DNA of 64,000 nt from the NCBI RefSeq assembly GCF_001431505.1, contig NZ_LDJP01000037.1, forward strand, positions 41,608-105,607, in the 5' to 3' direction. Below are positions 45,055-57,463 of this stretch, one piece after another. The notes beneath the pieces were generated by a model that was not told the DNA's origin, made no database searches, and saw nothing but the letters and a program-made list of their open reading frames with translations. A program made the position numbers and the translations under genes. Within the stretch, counting starts at the first letter, position 1. Every line of letters begins with the position of its first letter. The stretch is from Stenotrophomonas daejeonensis (lineage in GTDB: Bacteria; Pseudomonadota; Gammaproteobacteria; Xanthomonadales; Xanthomonadaceae).

Positions 45055-45083
45055 TGCAAAAACCCGGGGCGAGCGGTTAGAAT
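45055..45083 (+). promoter_or_regulatory. Candidate ndk promoter
   Basis: TAGAAT (45078-45083) in a GGTTAGAATC context is a good -10; TGCAAA 17 bp upstream is a poor -35. Transcription would start near 45090, before the terminator-like hairpin at 45107. Confidence 0.5.
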
Positions 45084-45106
45084 CAGCTACCGCAATTCAT
45101 GCCAAG

Positions 45107-45129
45107 CCCGCGTCCCCACGCGGGTTTTT
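45107..45129 (+). terminator. Terminator-like hairpin in the ndk leader (possible attenuator)
   Basis: CCCGCGT-CCCC-ACGCGGG followed by TTTTT is a compact intrinsic terminator between the likely promoter and the ndk start. No plus-strand gene ends here (the upstream gene is divergent), so it would end a roughly 40-nt transcript or attenuate ndk. Confidence 0.7.
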
Positions 45130-45179
45130 CCTGTTTCCTTTCCAACGGGCCACGCTGGCCCAACACCCGGAGAATCCAC

Positions 45180-45605
45180 ATGGCGCTGGAGCGCACCCTG
45201 TCCATCATCAAGCCCGATGCCGTCGCCAAGAACGTGATCGGCGAGATCTACGCCCGCTTCGAGAAGGCCGGCCTGAAGGTCGTGGCCGCCAAGTACAAGC
45301 AGCTCTCGCGCCGCGAGGCCGAAGGCTTCTACGCCGTGCACCGCGAGCGCCCGTTCTTCAACGCGCTGGTCGAGTTCATGATCTCCGGCCCGGTGATGAT
45401 CCAGGCGCTGGAAGGCGAGAACGCCGTGCTGGCCCACCGTGACCTGCTGGGCGCCACCAACCCGAAGGAAGCCGCGCCGGGCACCATCCGCGCCGACTTC
45501 GCCGAGTCGATCGACGCCAACGCCGCCCACGGTTCGGATTCGGTCGAGAATGCCGCCATCGAGGTGGCCTACTTCTTCGCCGCCACCGAAGTGGTCTCGC
45601 GCTGA
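45180..45605 (+). CDS. ndk: Nucleoside diphosphate kinase
   Basis: Equilibrates nucleoside di- and triphosphates through a phospho-histidine. The 141-residue protein starts [18 protein letters not shown]; the active His is His117 in [11 protein letters not shown] 45180 follows CCCGGAGAATCCAC, a good ribosome site. An in-frame upstream ATG at 45099 would encode a prefix through the hairpin and is not supported. First gene of a run reaching der. Confidence 0.98.
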   Translation: MALERTLSIIKPDAVAKNVIGEIYARFEKAGLKVVAAKYKQLSRREAEGFYAVHRERPFFNALVEFMISGPVMIQALEGENAVLAHRDLLGATNPKEAAPGTIRADFAESIDANAAHGSDSVENAAIEVAYFFAATEVVSR

Positions 45606-45625
45606 ACTGAGTGAAGGTTGAAGCC

Positions 45626-46840
45626 GTGAACGAGGTCGTCCAGCCACCCATCGCCCCGCTGCCCAAGGCAGCGCCGACGGCTGGCAAGCAGAACCTGCTC
45701 GACCTCGATCGCGCGGGCCTGGAAAAGTTCTTCGTCGAAACCCTCGGCGAGCAGAAGTTCCGTGCCCACCAGGTGATGAAGTGGATCCACCACCGCTACG
45801 TCACCGATTTCGACCAGATGACCGACCTCGGCAAGTCGCTGCGCGCCAAGCTGCAGCAGCATGCCGAGGTCGTCGTCCCCGGCGTCGTGTTCGACAAACC
45901 CTCCGCCGACGGCACCCACAAGTGGCTGCTGGCGATGGGCGTGGACGGCAAGAACGCGGTCGAAACCGTCTACATCCCCGACAAGGGGCGCGGCACGCTG
46001 TGCGTGTCCTCGCAGGTCGGCTGCGGCCTGAACTGCACCTTCTGTTCCACCGCCACCCAGGGCTTCAACCGCAACCTCACCACCGCCGAGATCATCGGCC
46101 AGGTGTGGGTGACGGCGCGCCACCTGGGCAACGTGCCGCACCAGCAGCGCCGCCTCACCAACGTGGTGATGATGGGCATGGGCGAGCCGCTGATGAATTT
46201 CGACAACGTCGTGCGTGCGATGAGCATCATGCGCGACGACCTCGGCTACGGGCTGGCGAACAAGCGCGTCACCCTGTCCACCTCCGGCCTGGTGCCGATG
46301 ATCGACCGGCTCTCGGTCGAGAGCGACGTGTCGCTGGCCGTGTCGCTGCACGCGCCGACCGACGAGCTGCGCGAAACCCTCGTGCCGCTGAACAAGAAGT
46401 ACCCGATCGCCGAACTGATGGCCTCCTGCGCGCGCTACCTGCGCGGCAACAGGAAGCGCGATTCGGTGACCTTCGAATACACCCTGATGAAGGGCATCAA
46501 CGACCAGCCCGAGCACGCCCGCCAGCTGGCACGGCTGATGCGCCAGTTCGACAACGCGGTGCAGGCGCGCGACTCGGGCAAGGTCAACCTGATCCCGTTC
46601 AACCCGTTCCCAGGCACCCGCTACGAGCGCTCGGACGAGGAACAGATCCGCGCCTTCCAGAAGATCCTGCTCGATTCGCAGGTGCTGACGATGGTGCGGC
46701 GTACCCGCGGCGACGACATCGACGCGGCCTGCGGCCAGCTCAAGGGCCAGGTGATGGACCGCACCCGCCGCCAGGCCGAGTTCAACCGCCTGCTGCAGGA
46801 GCAGGACGCGCTGCAGGCGCAGAGGAACGCGCTTGGCTGA
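45626..46840 (+). CDS. rlmN: 23S rRNA/tRNA m2A methyltransferase RlmN
   Basis: Radical-SAM enzyme of 404 residues that makes 2-methyladenosine at A2503 of 23S rRNA and at A37 of some tRNAs. The cluster-binding triad is Cys133, Cys137 and Cys140 (CGLNCTFC), with [13 protein letters not shown] and a C-terminal methyl-accepting Cys in [14 protein letters not shown] 45626 is chosen since GAAGG lies 8 nt upstream; GTG 45611 has no ribosome site. Confidence 0.96.
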   Translation: MNEVVQPPIAPLPKAAPTAGKQNLLDLDRAGLEKFFVETLGEQKFRAHQVMKWIHHRYVTDFDQMTDLGKSLRAKLQQHAEVVVPGVVFDKPSADGTHKWLLAMGVDGKNAVETVYIPDKGRGTLCVSSQVGCGLNCTFCSTATQGFNRNLTTAEIIGQVWVTARHLGNVPHQQRRLTNVVMMGMGEPLMNFDNVVRAMSIMRDDLGYGLANKRVTLSTSGLVPMIDRLSVESDVSLAVSLHAPTDELRETLVPLNKKYPIAELMASCARYLRGNRKRDSVTFEYTLMKGINDQPEHARQLARLMRQFDNAVQARDSGKVNLIPFNPFPGTRYERSDEEQIRAFQKILLDSQVLTMVRRTRGDDIDAACGQLKGQVMDRTRRQAEFNRLLQEQDALQAQRNALG

Positions 46841-47630
46841 GCGGCTGCTGGCGCTGTTGGCCCTGACGCTGCTGGTCTCCGGCTGCGGCCACGGCGATGG
46901 CGTCAAGGCGAGCCGGATTTCGTGGGACGACCAGGCCATGCTGCACCATGAAGTGCGCGATGACCGGCAGGTCCGCAAGCGTGAGCAATATCAGGAAATC
47001 CTGCGGTTGGCCGGCGACCGCTTTGGCCGTGACGATCTGGATGCCGCGCTCAAGTACGCGCGCTCGGCGCAGCGGCGCGAGCCCGGCCGGCCCGATGCCT
47101 ACACCTTGCAAGCGGTGATCCAGGCGCGGCTGGGCAAGGCCGAGGAGGCCGGCGCGCTGTATCGCAAGGCCGCCGAATTGGCCCCCGGGCAGGGCGATGT
47201 GCTGAACAATTACGGCGCATGGCTATGCGGCAACGGCCATCCGGCCGAGGCGCTGATCTGGTTCGACCGCGCGCTGGCCGACTCCGGCTATGCCGACCGC
47301 GCCGACGCGCTGGCCAATGCCGGCGGCTGCGCGCTCGATGCCGGGCAGCGCGAGCGCGCAGAGTCGGACCTGCGCCAGGCCTTGGCCCTGGCCCCCGGCA
47401 ATGCCTATGCGCTGGCCTCGATGGCGCGCAACGAATTCCTGCATGGCCGCTATTTCGAGGCGCGCGCCTTCTGCCAGCGGCGGCTTGCGGCTGCACCGGC
47501 CACGGCTTCCGTGTTACAACTTGCGATCGAGATTGAGGAACGGCTGGGCGATGGGAGCGCCGCAAGCCGATATCAACAGCGGTTGCGCGAGGAGTTTCCC
47601 GAAAGCGCGACCCCGAATCCCCAGGGCTGA
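46833..47630 (+). CDS. pilW: Type IV pilus biogenesis lipoprotein PilW/PilF (TPR)
   Basis: Outer-membrane-associated lipoprotein of 265 residues needed to assemble the PilQ secretin. It has a lipoprotein signal ([14 protein letters not shown]) and tandem TPR repeats ([25 protein letters not shown]...; [25 protein letters not shown]). The start is TTG 46833, supported by AGAGGAAC 6 nt upstream. It overlaps rlmN by 8 bp, so it is coupled to it, the usual gammaproteobacterial order. Confidence 0.9.
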   Translation: MAERLLALLALTLLVSGCGHGDGVKASRISWDDQAMLHHEVRDDRQVRKREQYQEILRLAGDRFGRDDLDAALKYARSAQRREPGRPDAYTLQAVIQARLGKAEEAGALYRKAAELAPGQGDVLNNYGAWLCGNGHPAEALIWFDRALADSGYADRADALANAGGCALDAGQRERAESDLRQALALAPGNAYALASMARNEFLHGRYFEARAFCQRRLAAAPATASVLQLAIEIEERLGDGSAASRYQQRLREEFPESATPNPQG

Positions 47631-47636
47631 TGCATT

Positions 47637-48488
47637 GTGAGCAATGATCCGGGCATGAAGGTTTTGGCGGTGGGCTGCGGGGAGCAGCTTCGCCAGGCAC
47701 GAGAAGCAGCAGGTTTGACGGTGGCGGACGTGGCAGGGCGCCTGCACATGCCGGTGCAGGTGGTCGCGGCGCTGGAGGCCGAGCAGTGGGAGCGGCTCGG
47801 TGCCCCGGTATTCGTGCGCGGGCAATTGCGCAGTTACGCGAAATTGCTGGGCGTGGAGCTTGATGGCCTGCTGGAGCAGGCGCGCATCGCGCCGGTCGAA
47901 CCGCCCAAGCTGGTCAGTCACACCCATACCCCGCGGCTGCGGCGGATGGCCGAGAACCTCGGCCGCCGCGCGGTCTACGTGGTGATCACCGCGGTCCTGG
48001 CGGTCCCGGCATGGTATGCCTTCCAGGGCAAGTTCGGCGATTCCGCGCCGAATACCGCATCGCTGGACGTGGTTCCGGACCCCGCATCGCTGGCTGCCAC
48101 GCAACCGGCCGTGGCACCCGATGAACCGGCAGCACGCCCGCGCCCCGCGGCGGAACGCACGCCGTACATCGCCTCCATCGCGCCGGTTGCCCGGCCGTCG
48201 GCCGAGGCGGCGCCGGCGGCCAGCGCCATGACCCTGGATTTCAGGGGCGAAAGCTGGGTGGAAGTGTCCGCGCCGGACGGCGCCGTCATCGAGAAGGCTC
48301 TGGTCCGTGCCGGCGAGAAGCGTAGTTATGCCGCCGGTCAGGTTGGCCGCATGGTGGTGGGCAACGCTTCGGAAGTGGAGCTGCGCCGGAATGGCGGCAG
48401 CGTCGACCTGACGACGTATGCGCGCGGTAATAATGTGGCCCGCTTTACGGTATCCTCTGACGGTTCCGTGGCGCCGGTTTCGCATTGA
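47637..48488 (+). CDS. rodZ: RodZ-like helix-turn-helix membrane protein
   Basis: A 283-residue bitopic protein linking MreB to the membrane and controlling rod shape. The N-terminal cytoplasmic HTH (GEQLRQAREAAGLTVADVAGRL) is followed by VFVRGQLRSYAKLLGVE, one membrane helix near residue 105-125 (AVYVVITAVLAVPAWYAF), a Pro/Ala-rich linker and a periplasmic DUF4115 domain (FRGESWVEVSAPDGAVI). GTG 47637 is the start used; ATG 47655 is an alternative. pilW precedes it by 6 bp. Confidence 0.9.
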   Translation: MSNDPGMKVLAVGCGEQLRQAREAAGLTVADVAGRLHMPVQVVAALEAEQWERLGAPVFVRGQLRSYAKLLGVELDGLLEQARIAPVEPPKLVSHTHTPRLRRMAENLGRRAVYVVITAVLAVPAWYAFQGKFGDSAPNTASLDVVPDPASLAATQPAVAPDEPAARPRPAAERTPYIASIAPVARPSAEAAPAASAMTLDFRGESWVEVSAPDGAVIEKALVRAGEKRSYAAGQVGRMVVGNASEVELRRNGGSVDLTTYARGNNVARFTVSSDGSVAPVSH

Positions 48489-48542
48489 GGCAAGGCGCAG
48501 CCCACCACACAAGGCTCCCAGCAGGCGGAGCGAGAGTTACGC

Positions 48543-49184
48543 ATGGCGATTGATGACCTGCTCGACGAGCATGAACAAAGCGAACGTGTCCGCACCTGGC
48601 TGCGCCAGAACGGCGCAGGCATTCTTGGCGGGGTAGTCCTCGCGCTGGCCCTGATCGGTGGCTGGCAGTGGTGGCAGAAGCAGCAGTTGGGCAAGTTGGC
48701 CGAGGCCAACAGCCGCTACGAGGCGGTGTCGCGCAGCCTGCAGTCGAAGGACCTGGACGAGGCGGCCAAGGAAGTGGCGGCGCTGGAAGGCGGCAAGGCC
48801 GGCATCTATGCCGATCTGGCGGCGTTGGAGCTGGCCAAGGCACAGGTCGAGGCTGGCAAGTACGACGATGCGATCAAGACCCTGCGCGGCCTGAAGGTCG
48901 AAGGCGAGTTCAAGACGCTGATCGACCAGCGCATCGCCCGCCTGCTGGTCGAAACCGGCAAGCCGGAAGAGGCCTTGTCGCTGCTCGGCGACGCCGAGGA
49001 CAGCGCCGGCCTGGAAATCCGTGGCGATGCACTGGTGGCGCAGGACAAGCGCGAGCAGGCACGCGACCTCTACAAACAGTCTCTGGGCAAGCTCGACGTT
49101 GCCGCACCGCAGCGCCGCCTGCTGGAAATCAAGCTGATGGACGTCGGCGGCAGCGTCGCCGATCCCGCAGCGGAGAACATCTGA
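48543..49184 (+). CDS. yfgM: YfgM-family TPR ancillary protein of SecYEG
   Basis: A 213-residue inner-membrane protein with one N-terminal helix (ILGGVVLALALIGGWQWWQK) and a periplasmic TPR domain (AKEVAALEGGKAGIYADLAALELAKAQVEAG). YfgM/PpiD family members act at the translocon exit to pass proteins to periplasmic chaperones. Its stop overlaps the bamB start (CTGATG), and in many gammaproteobacteria yfgM-bamB-der are together. hisS, normally upstream, is absent. Confidence 0.9.
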   Translation: MAIDDLLDEHEQSERVRTWLRQNGAGILGGVVLALALIGGWQWWQKQQLGKLAEANSRYEAVSRSLQSKDLDEAAKEVAALEGGKAGIYADLAALELAKAQVEAGKYDDAIKTLRGLKVEGEFKTLIDQRIARLLVETGKPEEALSLLGDAEDSAGLEIRGDALVAQDKREQARDLYKQSLGKLDVAAPQRRLLEIKLMDVGGSVADPAAENI

Positions 49185-50380
49185 TGAAACTCAAGCATGT
49201 TGCGGGCATCGCGCTGGTCGCGATGGCGCTCGGTGGCTGTTCGACGGTGAAGGGCTGGTTCGCCGGCAAGGACGCCGAGGCCAAGAAGGCGCTGGAGCCG
49301 GCCGAACTGGTCAAGTTCGATGCCACGCTCAAGGTCGACCGCATCTGGTCGGTCAACATCGGCAAGGGCGAAGGCCGCATCGGCGTGCGCCAGGTGCCGG
49401 CGGTGGCCGACGGCCGCGTCTATGCGGCGGCGGTGGAAGGCGGCGTGCATGCGCTGGACCTGCAGACCGGCAAGGAAATCTGGGAGTACAAGCCGGCCAA
49501 GGAAAAGAAGAAGGCCAAACTGCGCCTGTCCGGCGGCCCCGGCGTCGGCGACGGCGTGGTGGTGATCGGTACGCTGGATGGCCAGGTGATCGCGCTCAAT
49601 GCCGCCGATGGCAGCGAGAAGTGGCGAGCCAGGGTACCGGGCGAAGTGATCACCGCTCCGGCGGTGTCGCAGGGCCTGGTGTTCGTGCGCAGCAATGACG
49701 GTCGCGTCACCGCGCTCGATGCCGTCAGCGGCGAGCAGCGCTGGTTCAACGCGCAGGAGCTGCCGTCGCTGACCGTGCGCGGCAACGCGCCAGTGGCGGT
49801 CGGGCCGGGCGTGCTGTTCGTCGGCAACGACGATGGCACGCTCAGCGCGCTGGCGATGCAGGATGGCCGCCCGCTGTGGGAGCAGATGATCGGTGCCCCG
49901 GAAGGCCGTACCGAGCTGGAGCGCATGGCCGACGTGGACGGCGCGCCGGTGCTGGAAGGCAACAACCTGTACGTCACCAGCTTCAAGAACGAGACGATGG
50001 CCATCGAAGGCCCGACCGGGCGGCCGCTGTGGTCGCGCGATCACGGTGGCGCCGGCGGCGTGGCGGTATCGTCCGGCAACGTGGTGGTGACCGACGGCCA
50101 GGGCACGGTCTACGGGCTGGACAAGACCACCGGCGCGGCGATGTGGTCGCAGCAGGCGCTGGCGCGGCGCTCGGTGACCGGGCCGGTGATCCAGGGCGAC
50201 TACGTCGTGGTCGGCGATTACAAGGGATACCTGCACTGGCTGCGGCTGGGCGATGGCGCGCTGGCCGCCCGCGAACGCGGCGGACGCGACCGGGTGATCG
50301 CGCAGCCGGTGGTCGCCGACGGCGTGCTGCTGGTGCAGAACGTGGACGGCAAGCTGGCCGCCTACCGGCTGGCAAACTGA
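49184..50380 (+). CDS. bamB: Outer membrane assembly factor BamB
   Basis: Outer-membrane lipoprotein of 398 residues in the BAM complex, forming an eight-bladed PQQ-type beta-propeller on BamA. The lipobox is LGGC (Cys19). Repeating blade motifs such as [36 protein letters not shown] and [15 protein letters not shown] are visible. The ATG overlaps the yfgM stop. der follows 13 bp later. Confidence 0.96.
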   Translation: MKLKHVAGIALVAMALGGCSTVKGWFAGKDAEAKKALEPAELVKFDATLKVDRIWSVNIGKGEGRIGVRQVPAVADGRVYAAAVEGGVHALDLQTGKEIWEYKPAKEKKKAKLRLSGGPGVGDGVVVIGTLDGQVIALNAADGSEKWRARVPGEVITAPAVSQGLVFVRSNDGRVTALDAVSGEQRWFNAQELPSLTVRGNAPVAVGPGVLFVGNDDGTLSALAMQDGRPLWEQMIGAPEGRTELERMADVDGAPVLEGNNLYVTSFKNETMAIEGPTGRPLWSRDHGGAGGVAVSSGNVVVTDGQGTVYGLDKTTGAAMWSQQALARRSVTGPVIQGDYVVVGDYKGYLHWLRLGDGALAARERGGRDRVIAQPVVADGVLLVQNVDGKLAAYRLAN

Positions 50381-50393
50381 GGAGTACCAAGCG

Positions 50394-51794
50394 ATGCTGC
50401 CTTTGGTCGCCCTGGTCGGACGGCCGAATGTCGGCAAGTCCACCATTTTCAATGCGCTCACGCGCACCCGCGACGCGCTGGTCCACGACCAGCCCGGCGT
50501 CACCCGTGACCGCAACTACGGCGTGTGCCGGCTCGACGAGGACAACCATTTCCTCGTCGTCGACACCGGCGGCATCGCCGAGGAAGAAGAAGGCCTGGCC
50601 GGTGCCACCGCGCGCCAGGCCCGCGCCGCGGCGGCCGAAGCCGACCTGATCGTGTTCGTGGTCGATGCCCGCGATGGCACCTCGGCGCTGGACGACGAAA
50701 TCCTGTCGTGGCTGCGCAAGTTGTCGCGGCCGACGTTGCTGCTGATCAACAAGATCGACGGTACCGACGAGGATGCGGTGCGCTCGGAGTTCGCGCGCTA
50801 CGGTTTCGGCGAAATGCTGACGGTTTCGGCCGCGCACCGGCAGGGGCTGGACGACCTGCTGGAGGAAATCGTCGCGGGCCTGCCGGAAGAAGGCTCGGCC
50901 GAAACGCTGGACGACGACCCGGGGCGCATCCGCATCGCCTTCGTCGGCCGCCCCAACGTCGGCAAGTCCACCCTGGTCAACCGCCTGCTCGGCGAGGAGC
51001 GCATGATCGCCTCCGAGGTGCCGGGCACCACCCGCGACTCGATCGCGGTGGACCTGGAGCGCGACGACCGCCTGTACCGCCTGATCGACACCGCCGGCCT
51101 GCGCCGCAAGTCGAAGGTGGACGAGGTGGTCGAGAAGTTCAGCGTGGTCAAGACGCTGCGCTCGATCGAACAGTGCCAGGTCGCGGTGCTGATGCTGGAC
51201 GCCAGCGAGGGCGTCACCGACCAGGATGCCAGCGTGCTCGGCGCGGTGCTCGATGCCGGCCGCGCGCTGGTCATCGCGATCAACAAGTGGGATGGGCTGA
51301 CCGACTACCAGCGCGAGCAGGCCGAAACCCTGCTGTCGCTGAAGCTCGGCTTCGTGCCGTGGGCCGAGGTGGTGCGCATTTCCGCCAGGCATGGCTCGGG
51401 ACTGCGCGAGCTGTTCCGCGCCATCCACCGCGCGCATGCCTCGGCCACGCATGAATTCGGCACCAGCGAAGTGAACAAGGCGCTGGAGATCGCCTGCGAG
51501 AGCAACCCGCCGCCGAGCATCCGCGGCCACGTCTCCAAGCTGCGCTACGTGCATCCGGGCGGCAGCAACCCGCCGACCTTCATCGTGCATGGCACGCGCC
51601 TGAAGGAACTGCCGGATTCGTACAAGCGCTATCTGGAGAACTTCTTCCGCAAGCGCTTCAAGCTGGTCGGCACGCCGGTGACCTTCCTGTTCCGCGAAGG
51701 CACCAACCCCTACGAGGGCAAGAAGAACGTGCTGACCGAGCGGCAGATCGCGCGCAAGCGGCGCTTGATGAAGCATGTGAAAGGCAAGAAGTGA
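50394..51794 (+). CDS. der: Ribosome biogenesis GTPase Der (EngA)
   Basis: Essential double GTPase of 466 residues assembling the 50S subunit. Both G domains have a P-loop GRPNVGKS (about residue 8 and about residue 185) and NKxD motifs (INKIDG; INKWDG). The C-terminal KH-like domain includes [28 protein letters not shown] at its core. Length is normal. A terminator with four Ts follows. Confidence 0.97.
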   Translation: MLPLVALVGRPNVGKSTIFNALTRTRDALVHDQPGVTRDRNYGVCRLDEDNHFLVVDTGGIAEEEEGLAGATARQARAAAAEADLIVFVVDARDGTSALDDEILSWLRKLSRPTLLLINKIDGTDEDAVRSEFARYGFGEMLTVSAAHRQGLDDLLEEIVAGLPEEGSAETLDDDPGRIRIAFVGRPNVGKSTLVNRLLGEERMIASEVPGTTRDSIAVDLERDDRLYRLIDTAGLRRKSKVDEVVEKFSVVKTLRSIEQCQVAVLMLDASEGVTDQDASVLGAVLDAGRALVIAINKWDGLTDYQREQAETLLSLKLGFVPWAEVVRISARHGSGLRELFRAIHRAHASATHEFGTSEVNKALEIACESNPPPSIRGHVSKLRYVHPGGSNPPTFIVHGTRLKELPDSYKRYLENFFRKRFKLVGTPVTFLFREGTNPYEGKKNVLTERQIARKRRLMKHVKGKK

Positions 51795-51799
51795 TGCAA

Positions 51800-51824
51800 G
51801 GGCGGCCGGAAGGCCGCCCTTTTC
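51800..51824 (+). terminator. Terminator after der
   Basis: AGGGCGGCC (51800-51808) and GGCCGCCCT (51813-51821) with loop GGAA, then TTT. It starts 6 bp after the der stop. Confidence 0.85.
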
Positions 51825-51846
51825 GTCATGGCTGATGCGCAATGGA

Positions 51847-51917
51847 TAGTGCCGGCCGTTGGCCGGCAACTGCGGTATGCCAGGCAACGCGAGGTTGCCG
51901 GCCAGCGGCCGGCACTA
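51847..51917. repeat. GTAG-type REP pair between der and moeB
   Basis: Arms 51847-51870 and 51894-51917 (TAGTGCCGGCCGTTGGCC...) are 24-bp inverted copies with one mismatch and a 23-bp spacer. It is the subfamily found also at 27129. It lies directly after the der terminator and 15 bp before the moeB -10. Confidence 0.88.
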
Positions 51918-51932
51918 CCGGGCCGCTTCGGC

Positions 51933-51945
51933 GATAATCCGGGCA
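51933..51945 (+). promoter_or_regulatory. -10 element directly before moeB (leaderless start)
   Basis: GATAAT at 51933-51938 is 6 nt before the ATG, with no ribosome site. The -35 region falls within the REP right arm and shows no clear match. Confidence 0.5.
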
Positions 51946-53084
51946 TGAGCATTCGCGAGATTTCCCCCGCCCAGGCCCGTGAGTGCGCGGCTGCGGGGGC
52001 GCTGTTGATCGACGTGCGCGAGGCGCACGAGCGCGCGGGTGGCATGGCCGAGGGCGCGCAGGGGATTGCCGGGGACGAGCTGTTGGCCGACCCGCAGGCA
52101 TGGCTGCCCGCGCCGGATGCGGAGATCGTGCTGATCTGCCAGGGCGGCAAGCGTTCGCTCGATGCAGCGCAGGCATTGGCGGACGCCGGCTACACGAATC
52201 TGGCCTCGGTTGCCGGGGGCACGGTGGCGTGGCGCGGCGATGGCCTGCCGCTGGCGCAACCCGGACTCGATGCCGGTGAGCGCGATTTCTACGACCGCTA
52301 TTCGCGCCACCTGCTGCTGCCGCAGGTGGGCGAGGCCGGGCAGCGGCGCCTGCGACAATCGCGCGTGCTGGTGCTGGGCGCCGGCGGACTCGGCGCGCCG
52401 GCGGCGTTCTACCTGGCCGCGGCCGGGGTGGGGCACCTGCGCATCGTCGATCACGACGTGGTCGAGCGCAGCAACCTGCACCGGCAGATCATCCATGCCG
52501 AAGCCGCCGTCGGCATGGCCAAGGTCGAGTCGGCGCGCGAGCGGCTGCTGGCGCTGAACCCGCATGTCGAGGTGGAAGCCATCCGCCAGCGGGTGACCTC
52601 CGACAACGTCGATGCGCTGATGGACGGCGTGGACGTGGTGCTGGACGGCTCGGACAATTTCCCGCTGCGCTACCTGCTCAACGATGCCTGCATCAAGCAC
52701 GCCAGGCCGCTGGTGTACGCGGCGATCGAACGCTTCGACGGCCAGGTGAGCGTGTTCGACGCCGGCCGCCGGCGCGGCGAGGCACCGTGCTATCGCTGCC
52801 TGTTCCCGGAACCGCCGCCGCCGCAGTTCGCGCCCAACTGCGCCGAAGCCGGCGTGCTCGGCGTGCTGCCGGGACTGGCCGGGGTGATGCAGGCTACCGA
52901 GGTGCTCAAGCTGCTGCTGGAGATCGGCGAGCCGCTGGCCGGCCGCCTGCTGCGCTTCGATGCGCTGGGCATGCGTTTCCGCGAAACCCGCGTGCGTCCC
53001 GATCCCGGCTGCCCGCTATGCGCGCCCGGCAGGCCGTTTCCCGGCTACATCGACTATGCCGCGTTCTGCGCGCATGGTGGCTGA
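51945..53084 (+). CDS. moeB: MoeB/ThiF-type adenylyltransferase with N-terminal rhodanese domain
   Basis: A 379-residue E1-like enzyme that would adenylate the C-terminus of MoaD or a ThiS-like sulfur carrier. The N-terminal rhodanese domain (about 1-105) keeps Cys65 (LICQGGKRS). The MoeB domain follows with [46 protein letters not shown] and zinc cysteines CYRC and CPLC. In eukaryotic MOCS3/Uba4 the rhodanese is C-terminal, so this is the reverse order. Whether it serves molybdopterin or thiamine synthesis is not decided by the sequence; no moaD or thiS lies nearby. Confidence 0.88.
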   Translation: MSIREISPAQARECAAAGALLIDVREAHERAGGMAEGAQGIAGDELLADPQAWLPAPDAEIVLICQGGKRSLDAAQALADAGYTNLASVAGGTVAWRGDGLPLAQPGLDAGERDFYDRYSRHLLLPQVGEAGQRRLRQSRVLVLGAGGLGAPAAFYLAAAGVGHLRIVDHDVVERSNLHRQIIHAEAAVGMAKVESARERLLALNPHVEVEAIRQRVTSDNVDALMDGVDVVLDGSDNFPLRYLLNDACIKHARPLVYAAIERFDGQVSVFDAGRRRGEAPCYRCLFPEPPPPQFAPNCAEAGVLGVLPGLAGVMQATEVLKLLLEIGEPLAGRLLRFDALGMRFRETRVRPDPGCPLCAPGRPFPGYIDYAAFCAHGG

Positions 53085-53155
53085 AGGCCGGGCAGGGTGC
53101 CGCGCCGCGCCGAATCGGGGACAATAGCCGACCCCCGATCCCGCCACCCACGCCC

Positions 53156-54040
53156 ATGACCGCTCCCGCCGAAGCCCTTGCGCCGACCTCCCGCATCCTC
53201 GATGGCCGCCGCATCGCCGAGGCGTTGCTCGACGACCTGAAGCTGCGCGTGGACGCCCGCATCGCGGCCGGCGGTTCGCGCCCCGGGCTGGCGGTGGTGC
53301 TGGTCGGCGGCGACCCGGCCTCGGCGGTGTACGTGCGCAACAAGCGCCGCGCGGCCGAGAAGGTCGGCATCGAGGCCTTCGACCACGATCTGCCCGAAGG
53401 CACCACCGAAGCCGAGCTGCTGGCGCTGATCGACCGGCTCAACGCCGACCCGAAGATCCACGGCATCCTGATCCAGCTGCCGCTGCCGGGCATTCCCGAC
53501 GCCAACCGGCTGATCCAGCGCATCGACCCGCGCAAGGACGTCGATGGCTTCCACCCGCAGAACGTCGGCCACCTGGCGCTGCGCGAGTTCGGCCTGCGCC
53601 CGTGCACGCCGCGCGGCATCGTCACCCTGCTGGCGCATACCGACCAGCCGGTGCGTGGCCGCAACGCCACCATCGTCGGCGTCAGCAACCACGTCGGCCG
53701 GCCGATGGGGCTGGAACTGATGATCGCCGGCTGCACGGTGACCAGCTGCCACAGGTTCACGCCCAAACAGGTGTTGGAACAGGCGGTGCGCAACGCCGAC
53801 ATCCTGGTGGTGGCGGTGGGCATCCCGCAGCTGATCCCGGGCGAATGGGTCAAGCCGGGCGCGGTGGTGATCGACGTCGGCATCAACCGGCTGGACGACG
53901 GCCGGCTGGTCGGCGACGTCGGTTTCGAGGCCGCCGCGCAGCGTGCCAGCTGGATCACCCCGGTGCCCGGCGGCGTCGGCCCGATGACCGTGGCCACGCT
54001 GATGCAGAACACCATCGAGGCGGCCGAGGCCGCGGCCTGA
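53156..54040 (+). CDS. folD: Methylene-THF dehydrogenase/cyclohydrolase FolD
   Basis: Bifunctional one-carbon enzyme of 294 residues converting 5,10-methylene-THF to 10-formyl-THF with NADP. Signatures: [14 protein letters not shown] (catalytic Lys region), [26 protein letters not shown] and the nucleotide-binding [11 protein letters not shown], then [15 protein letters not shown] 53156 gives the usual length. It lies between moeB and guaB. Confidence 0.96.
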   Translation: MTAPAEALAPTSRILDGRRIAEALLDDLKLRVDARIAAGGSRPGLAVVLVGGDPASAVYVRNKRRAAEKVGIEAFDHDLPEGTTEAELLALIDRLNADPKIHGILIQLPLPGIPDANRLIQRIDPRKDVDGFHPQNVGHLALREFGLRPCTPRGIVTLLAHTDQPVRGRNATIVGVSNHVGRPMGLELMIAGCTVTSCHRFTPKQVLEQAVRNADILVVAVGIPQLIPGEWVKPGAVVIDVGINRLDDGRLVGDVGFEAAAQRASWITPVPGGVGPMTVATLMQNTIEAAEAAA

Positions 54041-54124
54041 ACGACGGCGTTGCGGCGGGCCCGCCGCAACGCTGTTTTGCGGGCAGCGTGCTGCCGGCCC
54101 CTGCCATCGGCACCGGATAAAGGG

Positions 54125-55621
<1,497 letters not shown>

Positions 55622-55633
55622 CGCGGACGAGCG

Positions 55634-55670
55634 AAGAGGAACGAGGAACCCGTGTCCCGTTCCTCTTTCT
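55634..55670 (+). terminator. Hairpin between guaB and guaA
   Basis: AAGAGGAACG (55634-55643) and CGTTCCTCTT (55658-55667) form a 10-bp stem followed by a pyrimidine-rich TCTCC tail. It may attenuate guaA or shape mRNA ends; the T-run is weak. Confidence 0.5.
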
Positions 55671-55726
55671 CCATATGCGGCCCGCGCTTTCCCGATTTTC
55701 GTTTTCACCGATCCATTCCAGCGCTC

Positions 55727-57292
<1,566 letters not shown>

Positions 57293-57338
57293 ACCGCGCG
57301 AAGCCGCGTTGATCGGGGCACTGGTGGGGTGAATCGGG

Positions 57339-57365
57339 CGGGCATTGGCGATAGGTCGATGCCCG
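57339..57365 (+). terminator. Weak hairpin downstream of guaA
   Basis: CGGGCAT (57339-57345) and ATGCCCG (57359-57365) pair, with flanking GGG/CCC bases that could extend the stem, followed by GTTTGTG. Low-confidence terminator for guaBA. Confidence 0.35.
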
Positions 57366-57463
57366 TTCCCGTTTGTGTGCCGTGACGCGGCATGGCTATC
57401 CTGCGCCTCCGTCCGGAACGGCGGGGGCGGGCAGGCGACAGGGGCACGCACGAGGAAGGCGCG

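Noticed and set aside
45099..45179. N-terminal extension of Ndk from an upstream in-frame ATG
   Set aside because: The extension runs through the terminator hairpin, is not Ndk-like and has no ribosome site, while ATG 45180 has one and matches the family.
14058..51917. CRISPR-like arrays suggested by repeated palindromes
   Set aside because: The repeats are isolated inverted pairs spread over kilobases, without regular direct repeats, spacers or cas genes.
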